A stretch of DNA of 64,000 nt from Stenotrophomonas maltophilia (GTDB lineage: Bacteria; Pseudomonadota; Gammaproteobacteria; Xanthomonadales; Xanthomonadaceae), in assembly GCF_002138415.1 (NCBI RefSeq), contig NZ_CP015612.1, forward strand, positions 1,838,001 through 1,902,000. The letters run 5' to 3'. Shown in pieces: positions 28,669 to 37,865 of this stretch; within the stretch, counting starts at the first letter, position 1; the number at the start of each line of letters is the position of its first letter. A program made the position numbers and the translations under genes. The notes below the pieces were generated by a model. The model was not told the DNA's origin, did not search any database, and saw only the letters and a program-made list of their open reading frames with translations.

Positions 28669-29820
28669 ATGTCGCACCCAACCTTCCTGTCCGGCCGTCG
28701 CAGCGGAATCTGCGCTGCCGCACTGCTGATCTCCACCTCCCTGCTGCTGGGCGGTTGCGCCGCAGGGCCCAATTCCGAAGCCAAGGCCGCCGAGACCAAG
28801 GAGGAGAAGAAGGTCGACGCGGTCCCGGTCGAAGTGGCCGTGGCCAGCCACCGTGCCGTCGCGGCCAGCTACACCGGTACCGCCGCGTTGGAACCACGCG
28901 CCGAATCGCAGGTGGTCGCCAAGACCTCCGGCGTGGCGCTGGCGGTGCTGGTCGAGGAAGGCCAGCGGGTGACCGCTGGCCAGCCGCTGGTGCGCCTGGA
29001 CCCGGACCGCGCACGCCTGGCCGTGGCGCAGAGCGAAGCGCAGATGCGCAAGCTGGAAAACGACTATCAGCGTGCACAGAAGCTGGTCGTCCAGCAGCTG
29101 GTCAGTGCGGCCAGCGTTGACCAGCTGCGCTACGACCTGGAAAACGTCCGTGCGCAGTACCGCCTGGCCACGCTGGAACTGTCCTACACCACGGTGGTGG
29201 CGCCGATCTCCGGCGTGATCGCCTCACGCTCGATCAAGACCGGCAACTTCGTGCAGATCAACACGCCGATCTTCCGCATCGTCGACAACTCGCGGCTGGA
29301 AGCCACGCTCAATGTGCCCGAGCGCGAGCTGGCCACGCTGCGCGCCGGCCAGCCGGTGACACTGGCTGCCGATGCACTGCCGGGGCAGAGCTTCGCCGGC
29401 ACCGTCGATCGCATCGCGCCGGTGGTGGATTCGGGCAGCGGCACGTTTCGCGTGGTCAGCGCCTTCGATGGCGCCGCGCATGCGCTGCAGCCCGGCATGT
29501 TCGGCCGCATCCGCATCGATTACGACCAGCGTGCCGATGCGCTGGTGGTGCCGCGCCTGGCGCTGCTCGACGATGGTGAGCCGGCGGTGTTCCGGGTGCG
29601 CGAAGGCAAGGTCGCACGCGTTCCGGTCAAGCTGGGTTACGCCGACGGCCCGTGGGTGGAGATCCGTGATGGCCTGGCGGCCGGTGATCAGGTGGTCACC
29701 GCCGGCAAGGTCGCCCTGCGCGACGGCACCGCAGTGCAGGTGATCGCCGATCCGAAGGCAAAGGCGAAGACGGTTGCAGCGTCGGCCAAGCCGGCAGACA
29801 AGGCCGGGAGCAAGCAATGA
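28669..29820 (+). CDS. RND efflux periplasmic adaptor (membrane fusion) lipoprotein
   Basis: A 383-residue adaptor of the HlyD/AcrA family. The lipobox LLLGGC gives lipidation at C30. Lipoyl-like halves (VVAKTSGVALAVLVEEGQRV and YTTVVAPISGVIASRSIKTGNFV) flank a short alpha-hairpin (about 108-160). The beta-barrel and membrane-proximal domains follow, ending in an Ala/Lys-rich tail. The start at 28669 opens the signal peptide; an in-frame ATG 28 codons upstream would precede it with unlikely residues. Its last four bases overlap the next gene (ATGA). Substrates are unknown. Confidence 0.92.
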   Translation: MSHPTFLSGRRSGICAAALLISTSLLLGGCAAGPNSEAKAAETKEEKKVDAVPVEVAVASHRAVAASYTGTAALEPRAESQVVAKTSGVALAVLVEEGQRVTAGQPLVRLDPDRARLAVAQSEAQMRKLENDYQRAQKLVVQQLVSAASVDQLRYDLENVRAQYRLATLELSYTTVVAPISGVIASRSIKTGNFVQINTPIFRIVDNSRLEATLNVPERELATLRAGQPVTLAADALPGQSFAGTVDRIAPVVDSGSGTFRVVSAFDGAAHALQPGMFGRIRIDYDQRADALVVPRLALLDDGEPAVFRVREGKVARVPVKLGYADGPWVEIRDGLAAGDQVVTAGKVALRDGTAVQVIADPKAKAKTVAASAKPADKAGSKQ

Positions 29821-32800
29821 CCGCCCCGGGCAACGACCACGGTGCCTCGCCGGCGAGCGACGGCGCCGCCGCCGGCATGCGCGGCGGCCTGGTGGAATTC
29901 GCCACCCGCCGCCGCGTGACCATCGCCATGTGCACGGTCACGCTGCTGCTGTTCGGCCTGATCGCGCTGGGCAACCTCAAGGTCAACCTGCTGCCTGACC
30001 TGAGCTACCCGACGCTGACCGTGCGCACCGAGTACACCGGTTCGGCGCCGACCGAAATCGAAACCCTGATCACCCAGCCGGTCGAAGAGGCGGTCGGCGT
30101 GGTCAAGAACCTGCGCAAGCTGAAGTCGGTCTCGCGCACCGGCCAGAGCGATGTGGTGCTGGAGTTCGCCTGGGGCACCAACATGGACCAGGCCAGCCTG
30201 GAGGTGCGCGACAAGATGGAAGCGCTGAACCTGCCACTGGAGGCCAAGGCCCCGGTGCTGCTGCGCTTCAATCCGTCCACCGAGCCGATCATGCGCCTGG
30301 TGCTGTCGAACAAGGTGGCGCCGACCAGCGATGCCGATGCGGTCCGTGAGCTGACCGGCCTGCGCCGCTATGCCGATGAAGACCTGAAGAAGAAGCTGGA
30401 GCCGGTCAGCGGCGTGGCGGCAGTCAAGGTCGGTGGCGGCCTTGAGGACGAGATCCAGGTCGACATCGACCAGCAGAAGCTGGCCCAGTTGAACCTGCCG
30501 ATCGACACCGTCATCAAGCGCCTGAAGGACGAGAACATCAACATCTCCGGCGGGCGCCTGGAGGAGGGTTCGCAGCGCTTCCTGGTGCGCACCGTCAACC
30601 AGTTCGCTGATCTGGAAGAGATCCGCAACCTGCTGGTCACCACCCAGGCGTCGAACGGCAGCGCGGCCGACTCGGCGTTGCAGCAGATGTTCAACATCGC
30701 CGCGTCGACCGGTTCGGCGGCGGCCATCGCGGCGGCCTCGGCGGCGCAGAGCGCATCTTCCGGTGGTGGCTCCAGCGTGGTCGCCAACGGTGTGCCGGTG
30801 CGCCTGAAGGACGTGGCCACCGTGCGCCAGGGCTACAAGGAACGTGAAGCAGTGATCCGCCTGGGCGGCAAGGAATCGGTGGAACTGGCGATCTACAAGG
30901 AAGGCGACGCCAACACCGTGTCCACCGCCGAAGCGCTGCGCAAGCGCCTGGAGCAGATCAAGGGCACGTTCCCGTCCGATGTCGAGATGACCACCATCGA
31001 GGACCAGTCGCGCTTCATCGAGCACGCCATTGCCGACGTCAAGAAGGATGCGGTGATCGGTGGCCTGCTGGCGATCCTGATCATCTTCCTGTTCCTGCGC
31101 GATGGCTGGAGCACGTTCGTGATCAGCCTGTCGCTGCCGGTCTCGATCATCGCCACGTTCTTCTTCATGGGCCAGCTCGGCCTGAGCTTGAACGTGATGT
31201 CGCTGGGCGGCCTGGCACTGGCCACCGGCCTGGTGGTGGACGACTCGATCGTGGTGCTGGAGAGCATCGCCAAGGCCCGCGAGCGTGGCCTGGGCATTCT
31301 GCAGGCCGCCATCGCCGGTACCCGCGAAGTGAGCATGGCGGTGGTTGCCTCGACCCTGACCACCATCGCGGTGTTCCTGCCGCTGGTGTTCGTTGATGGC
31401 ATCGCCGGCCAGCTGTTCCGCGACCAGGCGTTGACCGTGGCGATCGCCATCGCGATCTCGCTGCTGGTGTCGATGACCCTGATCCCGATGCTGAGCTCGC
31501 TGAAGGGGCGCCCGCCGCTGGCGTTCCCGGAGGAAGCGCCGAACGCAGCGTGGCAGCCGCAGAACCGCTGGCAGAAGCCGGTGGCGCTGGGCCGTCGTGG
31601 TGCCGTAGCGACCGCGCGCTGGAGCTTCTACGCGCTGGCCTGGCTGGTGGTGCGACTGTGGCGCGGCGTGGTGGCGGTGGTGGGCCCGGTGATGCGCAAG
31701 GCCAGCGATCTGGCGATGAAGCCCTACGCCGGTGCCGAGCGTGGCTACCTGCGCCTGCTGCCGAGCGCGCTGGCGCACCCGGGCAAGGTGCTGGGCGTGG
31801 CCACGATCATCTTCGTGGCGACCATGGCGCTGGTGCCGATGCTCGGTGCCGACCTGATCCCGCAGCTGGCGCAGGACCGTTTCGAGATGACGGTGAAGCT
31901 GCCGGCCGGCACGCCGCTGAAGCAGACCGACGCGCTGGTGCGCGAGCTGCAGCTGGCGCATGGCAAGGGCGAAGGCGTTGCCTCGCTGTATGGCGTCAGT
32001 GGCAGCGGCACCCGCCTGGATGCCAGCCCGACCGAGAGCGGCGAGAACATCGGCAAGCTGACCGTGGTGATGGAAGGCGGCGGCAACGCGCGTACCGAAG
32101 CGGAGATCACCGAGCGCCTGCGTGACACCATGGGCCAGCATCCGGGTGCACAGGTCGACTTCGCACGGCCTGCGTTGTTCAGCTTCTCCACGCCGCTGGA
32201 AATCGAGCTGCGCGGGCAGGACATGGCCACCCTGGAAGTGGCCGGCCAGCGCCTGGCGGCGATGCTGCGCGGCAACGCGCACTACGCCGACGTGAAATCG
32301 ACGGTGGAAGAAGGCTTCCCGGAAATCCAGATCCGCTTCGACCAGGAGCGTGCCGGTGCACTGGGCCTGACCACGCGCCAGATCGCCGATGTGGTGGTGA
32401 AGAAGGTCCGCGGTGATGTCGCCACCCGTTACAGCTTCCGCGACCGCAAGATCGACGTGCTGGTGCGTGCACAGGAAGGTGATCGTGCCAGCGTGGACAG
32501 CATCCGCCGGCTGATCGTCAACCCGGGCAGCACCCGTCCAGTCACGCTGGACGCGGTGGCCGAGGTGGTGGCTACCACTGGTCCCAGCGAGATCCATCGC
32601 GCCGACCAGACGCGGGTGGCGGTGGTGTCGGCCAACCTGCGCGACATCGATCTTGGCGCGGCTATGCGCGAAGTGCAGCAGATGGTGTCAGAACAGCCGC
32701 TGGGTGCAGGCGTCGGCCTGCACATCGGTGGCCAGGGTGAGGAGCTGGCGCAGGCGGCGAAGTCGCTGATCTTCGCCTTCGGCTTGGCGATCTTCCTGGT

Positions 32801-33338
32801 CTACCTGGTGATGGCTTCGCAGTTCGAATCGCTGCTGCATCCGTTCGTGATCCTGTTCACCATCCCGCTGGCGCTGGTTGGCGCGATCCTGGCGCTGATG
32901 CTGACCGGCAAGCCCATCTCGGTGGTGGTGTTCATCGGCCTGATCCTGCTGGTCGGCCTGGTGACCAAGAACGCGATCATCCTGATCGACAAGGTCAACC
33001 AGCTGCGCGAGGCCGGTGTGGCCAAGCACGAGGCACTGGTGGAAGGGGCGCGCTCGCGCCTGCGGCCGATCATCATGACCACCCTGTGCACGCTGTTCGG
33101 CTTCCTGCCGCTGGCGGTGGCGATGGGCGAGGGCGCTGAAGTGCGCGCCCCGATGGCGATCACCGTGATCGGCGGCCTGCTGGTGTCGACCCTGCTCACC
33201 CTGCTGGTGATCCCGGTGGTCTACGACCTGATGGACCGTCGTGGCGATGCCTACTACCGCGAACGCGGCCGCAAGCATGCCGGCGAGATCGAGCCGGGCA
33301 GCGCAGGCAACGCGGCGGGTGTGGAGGAACCGGCATGA
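29817..33338 (+). CDS. RND efflux pump, first inner-membrane subunit
   Basis: A 1173-residue RND transporter, about 140 residues longer than typical HAE-1 pumps. The N-terminal span and VNLLPDLSYPTLTVRTEYTG are typical, and the proton-relay pair Asp475-Asp476 (GLVVDDSIVVLES) is intact. Two insertions stand out: an Ala/Ser/Gly-rich stretch at about 279-325 in the porter domain, and an extra segment at about 570-640 with an additional hydrophobic stretch between the two repeats (ALAWLVVRLWRGVVAVVGPV). A second, different RND gene follows with a four-base overlap. The arrangement adaptor-RND-RND is as in MdtABC-type systems. No outer-membrane channel gene is adjacent, so a TolC-like protein encoded elsewhere is probably used. 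Confidence 0.92.
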   Translation: MTAPGNDHGASPASDGAAAGMRGGLVEFATRRRVTIAMCTVTLLLFGLIALGNLKVNLLPDLSYPTLTVRTEYTGSAPTEIETLITQPVEEAVGVVKNLRKLKSVSRTGQSDVVLEFAWGTNMDQASLEVRDKMEALNLPLEAKAPVLLRFNPSTEPIMRLVLSNKVAPTSDADAVRELTGLRRYADEDLKKKLEPVSGVAAVKVGGGLEDEIQVDIDQQKLAQLNLPIDTVIKRLKDENINISGGRLEEGSQRFLVRTVNQFADLEEIRNLLVTTQASNGSAADSALQQMFNIAASTGSAAAIAAASAAQSASSGGGSSVVANGVPVRLKDVATVRQGYKEREAVIRLGGKESVELAIYKEGDANTVSTAEALRKRLEQIKGTFPSDVEMTTIEDQSRFIEHAIADVKKDAVIGGLLAILIIFLFLRDGWSTFVISLSLPVSIIATFFFMGQLGLSLNVMSLGGLALATGLVVDDSIVVLESIAKARERGLGILQAAIAGTREVSMAVVASTLTTIAVFLPLVFVDGIAGQLFRDQALTVAIAIAISLLVSMTLIPMLSSLKGRPPLAFPEEAPNAAWQPQNRWQKPVALGRRGAVATARWSFYALAWLVVRLWRGVVAVVGPVMRKASDLAMKPYAGAERGYLRLLPSALAHPGKVLGVATIIFVATMALVPMLGADLIPQLAQDRFEMTVKLPAGTPLKQTDALVRELQLAHGKGEGVASLYGVSGSGTRLDASPTESGENIGKLTVVMEGGGNARTEAEITERLRDTMGQHPGAQVDFARPALFSFSTPLEIELRGQDMATLEVAGQRLAAMLRGNAHYADVKSTVEEGFPEIQIRFDQERAGALGLTTRQIADVVVKKVRGDVATRYSFRDRKIDVLVRAQEGDRASVDSIRRLIVNPGSTRPVTLDAVAEVVATTGPSEIHRADQTRVAVVSANLRDIDLGAAMREVQQMVSEQPLGAGVGLHIGGQGEELAQAAKSLIFAFGLAIFLVYLVMASQFESLLHPFVILFTIPLALVGAILALMLTGKPISVVVFIGLILLVGLVTKNAIILIDKVNQLREAGVAKHEALVEGARSRLRPIIMTTLCTLFGFLPLAVAMGEGAEVRAPMAITVIGGLLVSTLLTLLVIPVVYDLMDRRGDAYYRERGRKHAGEIEPGSAGNAAGVEEPA

Positions 33339-36300
33339 GTGTGGCCGAGTTCTCCATCCGCCGTCCGGTCACCACCATCATGTGTTTCGTGTCGCTGGTG
33401 GTGATCGGCCTGATCGCTTCGTTCCGGCTGCCGCTGGAGGCGCTGCCGGACATCTCCGCGCCGTTCCTGTTCGTGCAGATTCCGTACACCGGCTCGACCC
33501 CGGAAGAAGTGGAACGGACCATCATCCGCCCGGTCGAGGAATCGCTGGCGACGATGACCGGCATCAAGCGCATGCGCTCGTCGGCCACCTCCGAGGCGGC
33601 GCTGATCTACATCGAGTTCAGCGACTGGGATCGTGACATTGCGATTGCCGCTTCCGATGCACGTGAGCGCATCGATGCGATCCGCAGTGACCTGCCTGAC
33701 GACCTGCAGCGCTACAACGTGTTCAAGTGGTCCAGCAGTGACCAGCCGGTGCTGAAGGTGCGCCTGGCCAGCACCACCGACCTGACCACCGCCTATGACA
33801 TGCTCGACCGCGAGTTCAAGCGGCGCATCGAGCGTATTCCCGGCGTGGCCCGCGTCGACATCACCGGCGCGCCGCCGAACGAGGTGGAGATCGCCATCGA
33901 TCCGAACCGGCTCAACGCGCACGGGCTGAGCATCAACGAGCTGAGCGAGCGCCTGCGCACGCTGAATTTCTCGATCTCGGCCGGGCAGATCGACGACAAC
34001 GGCCAGCGCGTGCGCGTGCAGCCGGTAGGCGAGATCACCGACCTGCAGGAGATGCGTGACCTGGTGATCAACGCCAAGGGCCTGCGCCTGGGTGATATCG
34101 CCGACGTGCGCCTGAAGCCGGCGCGGATGAACTATGGGCGCCGCCTGGACGGCAACCCGGCCGTCGGCCTGGACATCTTCAAGGAGCGCAGCGCCAACCT
34201 GGTGGAGGTGTCGCGCGCGGCACTGGCCGAGGTTGAATCGATCCGTGCGGAAGCGTCGATGCGCGACGTGCAGATCAAGGTGATCGACAACCAGGGCAAG
34301 GCGGTGACCTCCTCGCTGCTGGAACTGGCCGAGGCCGGCGCGGTCGGCCTGATCCTGTCGATCACGGTGCTGTTCTTCTTCCTGCGCCATTGGCCGTCCA
34401 CGCTGATGGTGACCCTGGCCATTCCGATCTGCTTCACCATCACCCTGGGCTTCATGTACTTCGTAGGGGTGACGCTGAACATCCTGACCATGATGGGCCT
34501 GCTGCTGGCGGTGGGCATGCTGGTCGACAACGCCGTGGTGGTGGTGGAGAGCATCTACCAGGAGCGCGAGCGCATGCCGGGGCAACCGCGGCTGGCCTCG
34601 ATCATCGGCACCCGCAACGTGGCCATCGCGCTCAGCGCCGGCACGCTGTGCCACTGCATCGTGTTCGTGCCGAACCTGTTCGGCGAGACCAACAACATCA
34701 GCATCTTCATGGCGCAGATCGCGATCACCATCTCGGTCTCGCTGCTGGCCTCGTGGCTGGTTGCGGTCAGCCTGATCCCGATGCTGTCCGCGCGCATGGC
34801 CACGCCCAAACTGGTGCACTCGCAGACCGGCATGATCGCGCGCCTGCAGCGCCGCTATGCGCAACTGCTGGACTGGTCGCTGCACCATCGTGGTTGGAGC
34901 CTGCTCGGCATTCTGCTGGTGGTGCTGGTCAGCCTGGTGCCGATGAAGCTGACCAAGATCGACATGTTCGGCGGTGACGGCGGCAAGGACATTTTCATCG
35001 GCTACATGTGGAAGGGCGCCTACACCTACCGCCAGATGTCCGATGAAGTAGCACGGGTGGAGAACTGGATCGACCAGAACCGCGAGCGCCTGCACGTCAA
35101 GCAGGTGTATTCCTGGTACAGCGAGCAGGAGGGCAGCTCGACCGTGGTCACCCTGGACGAGAAGTACGCCAAGGACATCAAGGCGCTGCAGGAAGAGCTG
35201 CGCAAGGGCCTTCCGAAGTCGGCCCGCACCGACTACTTCGTCGGCAACCAGGGCGGCGATGGCGGTGGTGGCGGCAACCAGGGCGTGCAGGTGCAGCTGG
35301 TGGGCGACTCCAGTTCGATGCTGCAGGAGATCGGCCAGGAAGTGGTGCCGCTGCTGGCCCAGCGCGCCGAGCTGCGCGACGTGCGCATCGACAACGGCGA
35401 GAAGGGCGGCGAGCTGAAGGTCCGCGTCGACCGCGAGCGCGCCGCCGCATTCGGCTTCAATGCCGAGCAGGTAGCCAGCTTCGTTGGCCTGGCGCTGCGC
35501 GGTGCGCCGATGCGCGAGTTCCGCCGCGGCGACAACGAAGTACCAGTATGGGTACGCTTCGCTGGCGCCGAGCAGAGCAGCCCGGAAGACCTGGCCGGCT
35601 TCAGCGTGCGCACCGGCGACGGCCGCAGCGTGCCGCTGCTGAGCCTGGTCACCGTCGACGTCGGTTCGTCCGCGACCCAGATCGGCCGCACCAACCGCCA
35701 GACTACGCTGACCATCAAGGCCAACCTGGCCGAGAAGGTCACCGCACCCGATGGCCGCAAGGCGATGGAGTCCGTGCTCAAGCCGATGAACTTCCCGGCC
35801 GGCTATGGCTTCACCTTCGATGGCGGCGACTACGGCAACGACGACGAGGCGATGCAGCAGATGGTGTTCAACCTGCTGATCGCGCTGGTGATGATCTACG
35901 TGGTGATGGCGGCGGTGTTCGAATCGCTTCTGTTCCCGGCGGCGATCATGAGTGGCGTGCTGTTCTCGATCTTCGGCGTGTTCTGGCTGTTCTGGATCAC
36001 CGGTACCTCGTTCGGGATCATGTCCTTCATCGGCATCCTGGTGCTGATGGGCGTGGTGGTGAACAACGGCATCGTGATGATCGAGCACATCAACAACCTG
36101 CGGCGCGGCGGCATGGGCCGAACGCAGGCTTTGGTTGAAGGCTCACGCGAGCGCCTGCGCCCGATCATGATGACGATGGGCACGGCGATCCTGGCGATGG
36201 TGCCGATCTCGCTGACCAATACGCAGATGTTCGGCAATGGCCCCGAGTACGCGCCGATGGCACGCGCGATTGCCGGCGGCCTGGCGTTCTCGACCGTGGT

Positions 36301-36415
36301 CAGCCTGCTGTTCCTGCCGACCATCTATGCGGTGCTGGATGACCTTCGCAGTGCCGTGACGCGGCTGATCCGCCGCGCCCGCGGTCTGGAGGTCGTGGCG
36401 GGTACCCCGGTGTAG
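33335..36415 (+). CDS. RND efflux pump, second inner-membrane subunit
   Basis: A 1026-residue RND transporter. It begins VAEFSIRRPVTTIMCFVSLVVIG, with LPDISAPFLFVQIPYTGSTPEEVE as the first porter strand. In transmembrane helix 4 the relay pair reads Asp398-Asn399 (GMLVDNAVVVVES) instead of the double Asp of the first pump, so proton coupling may differ between the two subunits. A Gly-rich loop (GGDGGGGGNQG) lies near residue 645. The start overlaps the first pump gene by four bases. The stop codon TAG is part of the GTAG head of the following SMAG repeat. Confidence 0.92.
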   Translation: MSVAEFSIRRPVTTIMCFVSLVVIGLIASFRLPLEALPDISAPFLFVQIPYTGSTPEEVERTIIRPVEESLATMTGIKRMRSSATSEAALIYIEFSDWDRDIAIAASDARERIDAIRSDLPDDLQRYNVFKWSSSDQPVLKVRLASTTDLTTAYDMLDREFKRRIERIPGVARVDITGAPPNEVEIAIDPNRLNAHGLSINELSERLRTLNFSISAGQIDDNGQRVRVQPVGEITDLQEMRDLVINAKGLRLGDIADVRLKPARMNYGRRLDGNPAVGLDIFKERSANLVEVSRAALAEVESIRAEASMRDVQIKVIDNQGKAVTSSLLELAEAGAVGLILSITVLFFFLRHWPSTLMVTLAIPICFTITLGFMYFVGVTLNILTMMGLLLAVGMLVDNAVVVVESIYQERERMPGQPRLASIIGTRNVAIALSAGTLCHCIVFVPNLFGETNNISIFMAQIAITISVSLLASWLVAVSLIPMLSARMATPKLVHSQTGMIARLQRRYAQLLDWSLHHRGWSLLGILLVVLVSLVPMKLTKIDMFGGDGGKDIFIGYMWKGAYTYRQMSDEVARVENWIDQNRERLHVKQVYSWYSEQEGSSTVVTLDEKYAKDIKALQEELRKGLPKSARTDYFVGNQGGDGGGGGNQGVQVQLVGDSSSMLQEIGQEVVPLLAQRAELRDVRIDNGEKGGELKVRVDRERAAAFGFNAEQVASFVGLALRGAPMREFRRGDNEVPVWVRFAGAEQSSPEDLAGFSVRTGDGRSVPLLSLVTVDVGSSATQIGRTNRQTTLTIKANLAEKVTAPDGRKAMESVLKPMNFPAGYGFTFDGGDYGNDDEAMQQMVFNLLIALVMIYVVMAAVFESLLFPAAIMSGVLFSIFGVFWLFWITGTSFGIMSFIGILVLMGVVVNNGIVMIEHINNLRRGGMGRTQALVEGSRERLRPIMMTMGTAILAMVPISLTNTQMFGNGPEYAPMARAIAGGLAFSTVVSLLFLPTIYAVLDDLRSAVTRLIRRARGLEVVAGTPV

Positions 36416-36436
36416 CGGTCGAGCTTGCTCGACCGC
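36412..36436 (+). repeat. SMAG palindrome overlapping the RND stop codon
   Basis: GTAGCGGTCGAGCTTGCTCG, continuing ACCGC. The TAG of the GTAG head (36413-36415) is the stop codon of the second pump gene. Confidence 0.8.
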
Positions 36437-36461
36437 AAGGCGCGACAACGTGTTGTGGTGT

Positions 36462-36503
36462 GGGGGAGGCCGGTCGTAGTGGGGCGGTCTCCCCCTTTTT
36501 TTT
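36462..36503 (+). terminator. Probable terminator of the RND operon
   Basis: GGGGGAGGCC pairs with GGTCTCCCCC (one G:T), loop of 14 bases, followed by nine T. It lies 47 bases after the stop of the second pump gene. Confidence 0.75.
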
Positions 36504-36552
36504 ATTGTTTTGCGCAGAGCATGCTCGGCCGATCTTTGCGGTCGGCGTAAAG

Positions 36553-36578
36553 CGTGCCAACCAAGGTTGGCACCTACC
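36553..36578. repeat. SMAG-type palindrome
   Basis: GTGCCAACCAAGGTTGGCAC followed by CTACC, i.e. the reverse orientation of the GTAG-headed form, between the RND operon and the convergent TraB-like gene. Confidence 0.7.
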
Positions 36579-36632
36579 GGTCGCGCGCGCAGACACCGTG
36601 CGGCTAGCGCCAGGCCATGCCCGGCGGAACCA

Positions 36633-37865
36633 TCAACCCGCGACCTTGCCCCACACCTTGAAGGTGGTCAGCCACAGGCCGAGCATGCTGCCGATGTTGG
36701 TCAGCATGAAGGTGAGCACCACGCGGGTGACGCGGTTGCGATACCAGCCCTTCAGACTCTGCGCATCGTCGCGCAACTTCAGGAAGTCTTCGTACGCCGG
36801 CTTGCGCAGGCGTGCTTCCACCAGCGCCGAGAACGCACCAGTCGGAATGCTCAGGCGGAACGGCTTGAACGGAGCCACCGCGATCGCAGTCAGGATGCTC
36901 AGCGGATGGCCGCCGGCCAACAGGCAGCCCAAGCCGGCGAGGCCGCCGGTATACATGGCCCAGGTCGCCAGCAGTTCGGTGCCCACGCCCAGGCCGCCGC
37001 GGTAGAAGCCTACGCCGATGCCGGTCGCTACGATCGCCAGGATGCCCAGCGTGAACCACGGAATGTTGCGCTTCTTCGGCACCGCTTCCAGCTCGGCGCG
37101 CAGCGGTGCCGGTGCTTCGGTGTCGGTTTCCAGGTAGCGCGCCAGCCCGGCCAGGTGGCCGGCGCCGACCACGGCCAGTACTTCGCGCTGCTGCGGGTCG
37201 TGTTCCTCGCGCAGGCGGGTGGCCATGTAACGGTCACGTTCGCCGATGATGGTCTCGTACAGCGCCGGGCTCTCGCTGGCGAACTCGCCGAAGCTCGACT
37301 CCAGCATGTCGCCCTGCTTGAGCTTCTCGATCTCGTTCTCGCCCACTTCCTCGGACGAGAACAGGCCAGCACCGAGACCGGCAACCAGTTTCAGCTTGCC
37401 GAAGAAGCCCAGCCGCTGCGAGGCGCGACGGAAGGTCAGGCCAACCTCGCGGTCGATCAGGTGCACTGGCAGGTTGCGTTCGCGCGCCAGTTCCACCGCG
37501 CGCTTTAGTTCGGCACCCGGCTCGATGTCGAGCTGTTCGGCCAGGCGGCGCTGATAGGCGGACAGGGCCAGGTTGGCGGCGAACAGGGCGACGCGGCCCT
37601 TGCGGATCACCTCGACCAGGTCGAGCTTGGCCAGCGTGTCCGGGTCGCTCAGTGCCTGCAGGCGCTGCGGGTCCAGTTCAACGGCAACGGCGTCGAAGCG
37701 GCCGCTGTCGATGGCTTTTTCAACCGCCTCGACGCTGGCGCGGGAGACGTGGGCAGTGCCAAGCAGGGTGTAGCGCACGCCGTCGCGTTCGACGACGCGC
37801 ACCGGCTGGCCGGCGAACAGGTCGTCGCCGGTTTCGGAAAGGGTTTCATTCATGGGTTCATTCAT
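36633..37865 (-). CDS. TraB/PrgY-family membrane protein
   Basis: A 410-residue protein of the TraB superfamily (PrgY, GumN relatives), thought to be metal-dependent peptidase-like. The N-terminal motif LLGTAHVSRASV at about 34-45 and the later VVGAGHLAGLARYL carry the two conserved GxxH motifs. The C-terminal third has four or five hydrophobic spans (for example WFTLGILAIVATGIGVGFY). PrgY of Enterococcus inactivates a peptide pheromone; the role here is unknown. Two starts are possible, ATG at 37865 (used here, overlapping the stop of the acetyltransferase gene) or ATG at 37853. It is last in an apparent unit aguA-aguB-acetyltransferase-traB. Confidence 0.85.
   Translation of the reverse strand: MNEPMNETLSETGDDLFAGQPVRVVERDGVRYTLLGTAHVSRASVEAVEKAIDSGRFDAVAVELDPQRLQALSDPDTLAKLDLVEVIRKGRVALFAANLALSAYQRRLAEQLDIEPGAELKRAVELARERNLPVHLIDREVGLTFRRASQRLGFFGKLKLVAGLGAGLFSSEEVGENEIEKLKQGDMLESSFGEFASESPALYETIIGERDRYMATRLREEHDPQQREVLAVVGAGHLAGLARYLETDTEAPAPLRAELEAVPKKRNIPWFTLGILAIVATGIGVGFYRGGLGVGTELLATWAMYTGGLAGLGCLLAGGHPLSILTAIAVAPFKPFRLSIPTGAFSALVEARLRKPAYEDFLKLRDDAQSLKGWYRNRVTRVVLTFMLTNIGSMLGLWLTTFKVWGKVAG

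Noticed and set aside
29688..32597. Open frame of 969 codons on the minus strand opposite the first RND pump
   Set aside because: It is His/Gln/Arg-rich with no recognisable domain and lies wholly opposite a gene with clear family motifs. Such antisense frames are common in high-GC DNA with strong third-position bias.
28669..36415. Naming the RND operon smeIJK
   Set aside because: The adaptor-RND-RND layout fits, but S. maltophilia genomes hold several RND systems and I cannot confirm the assignment without sequence comparison.
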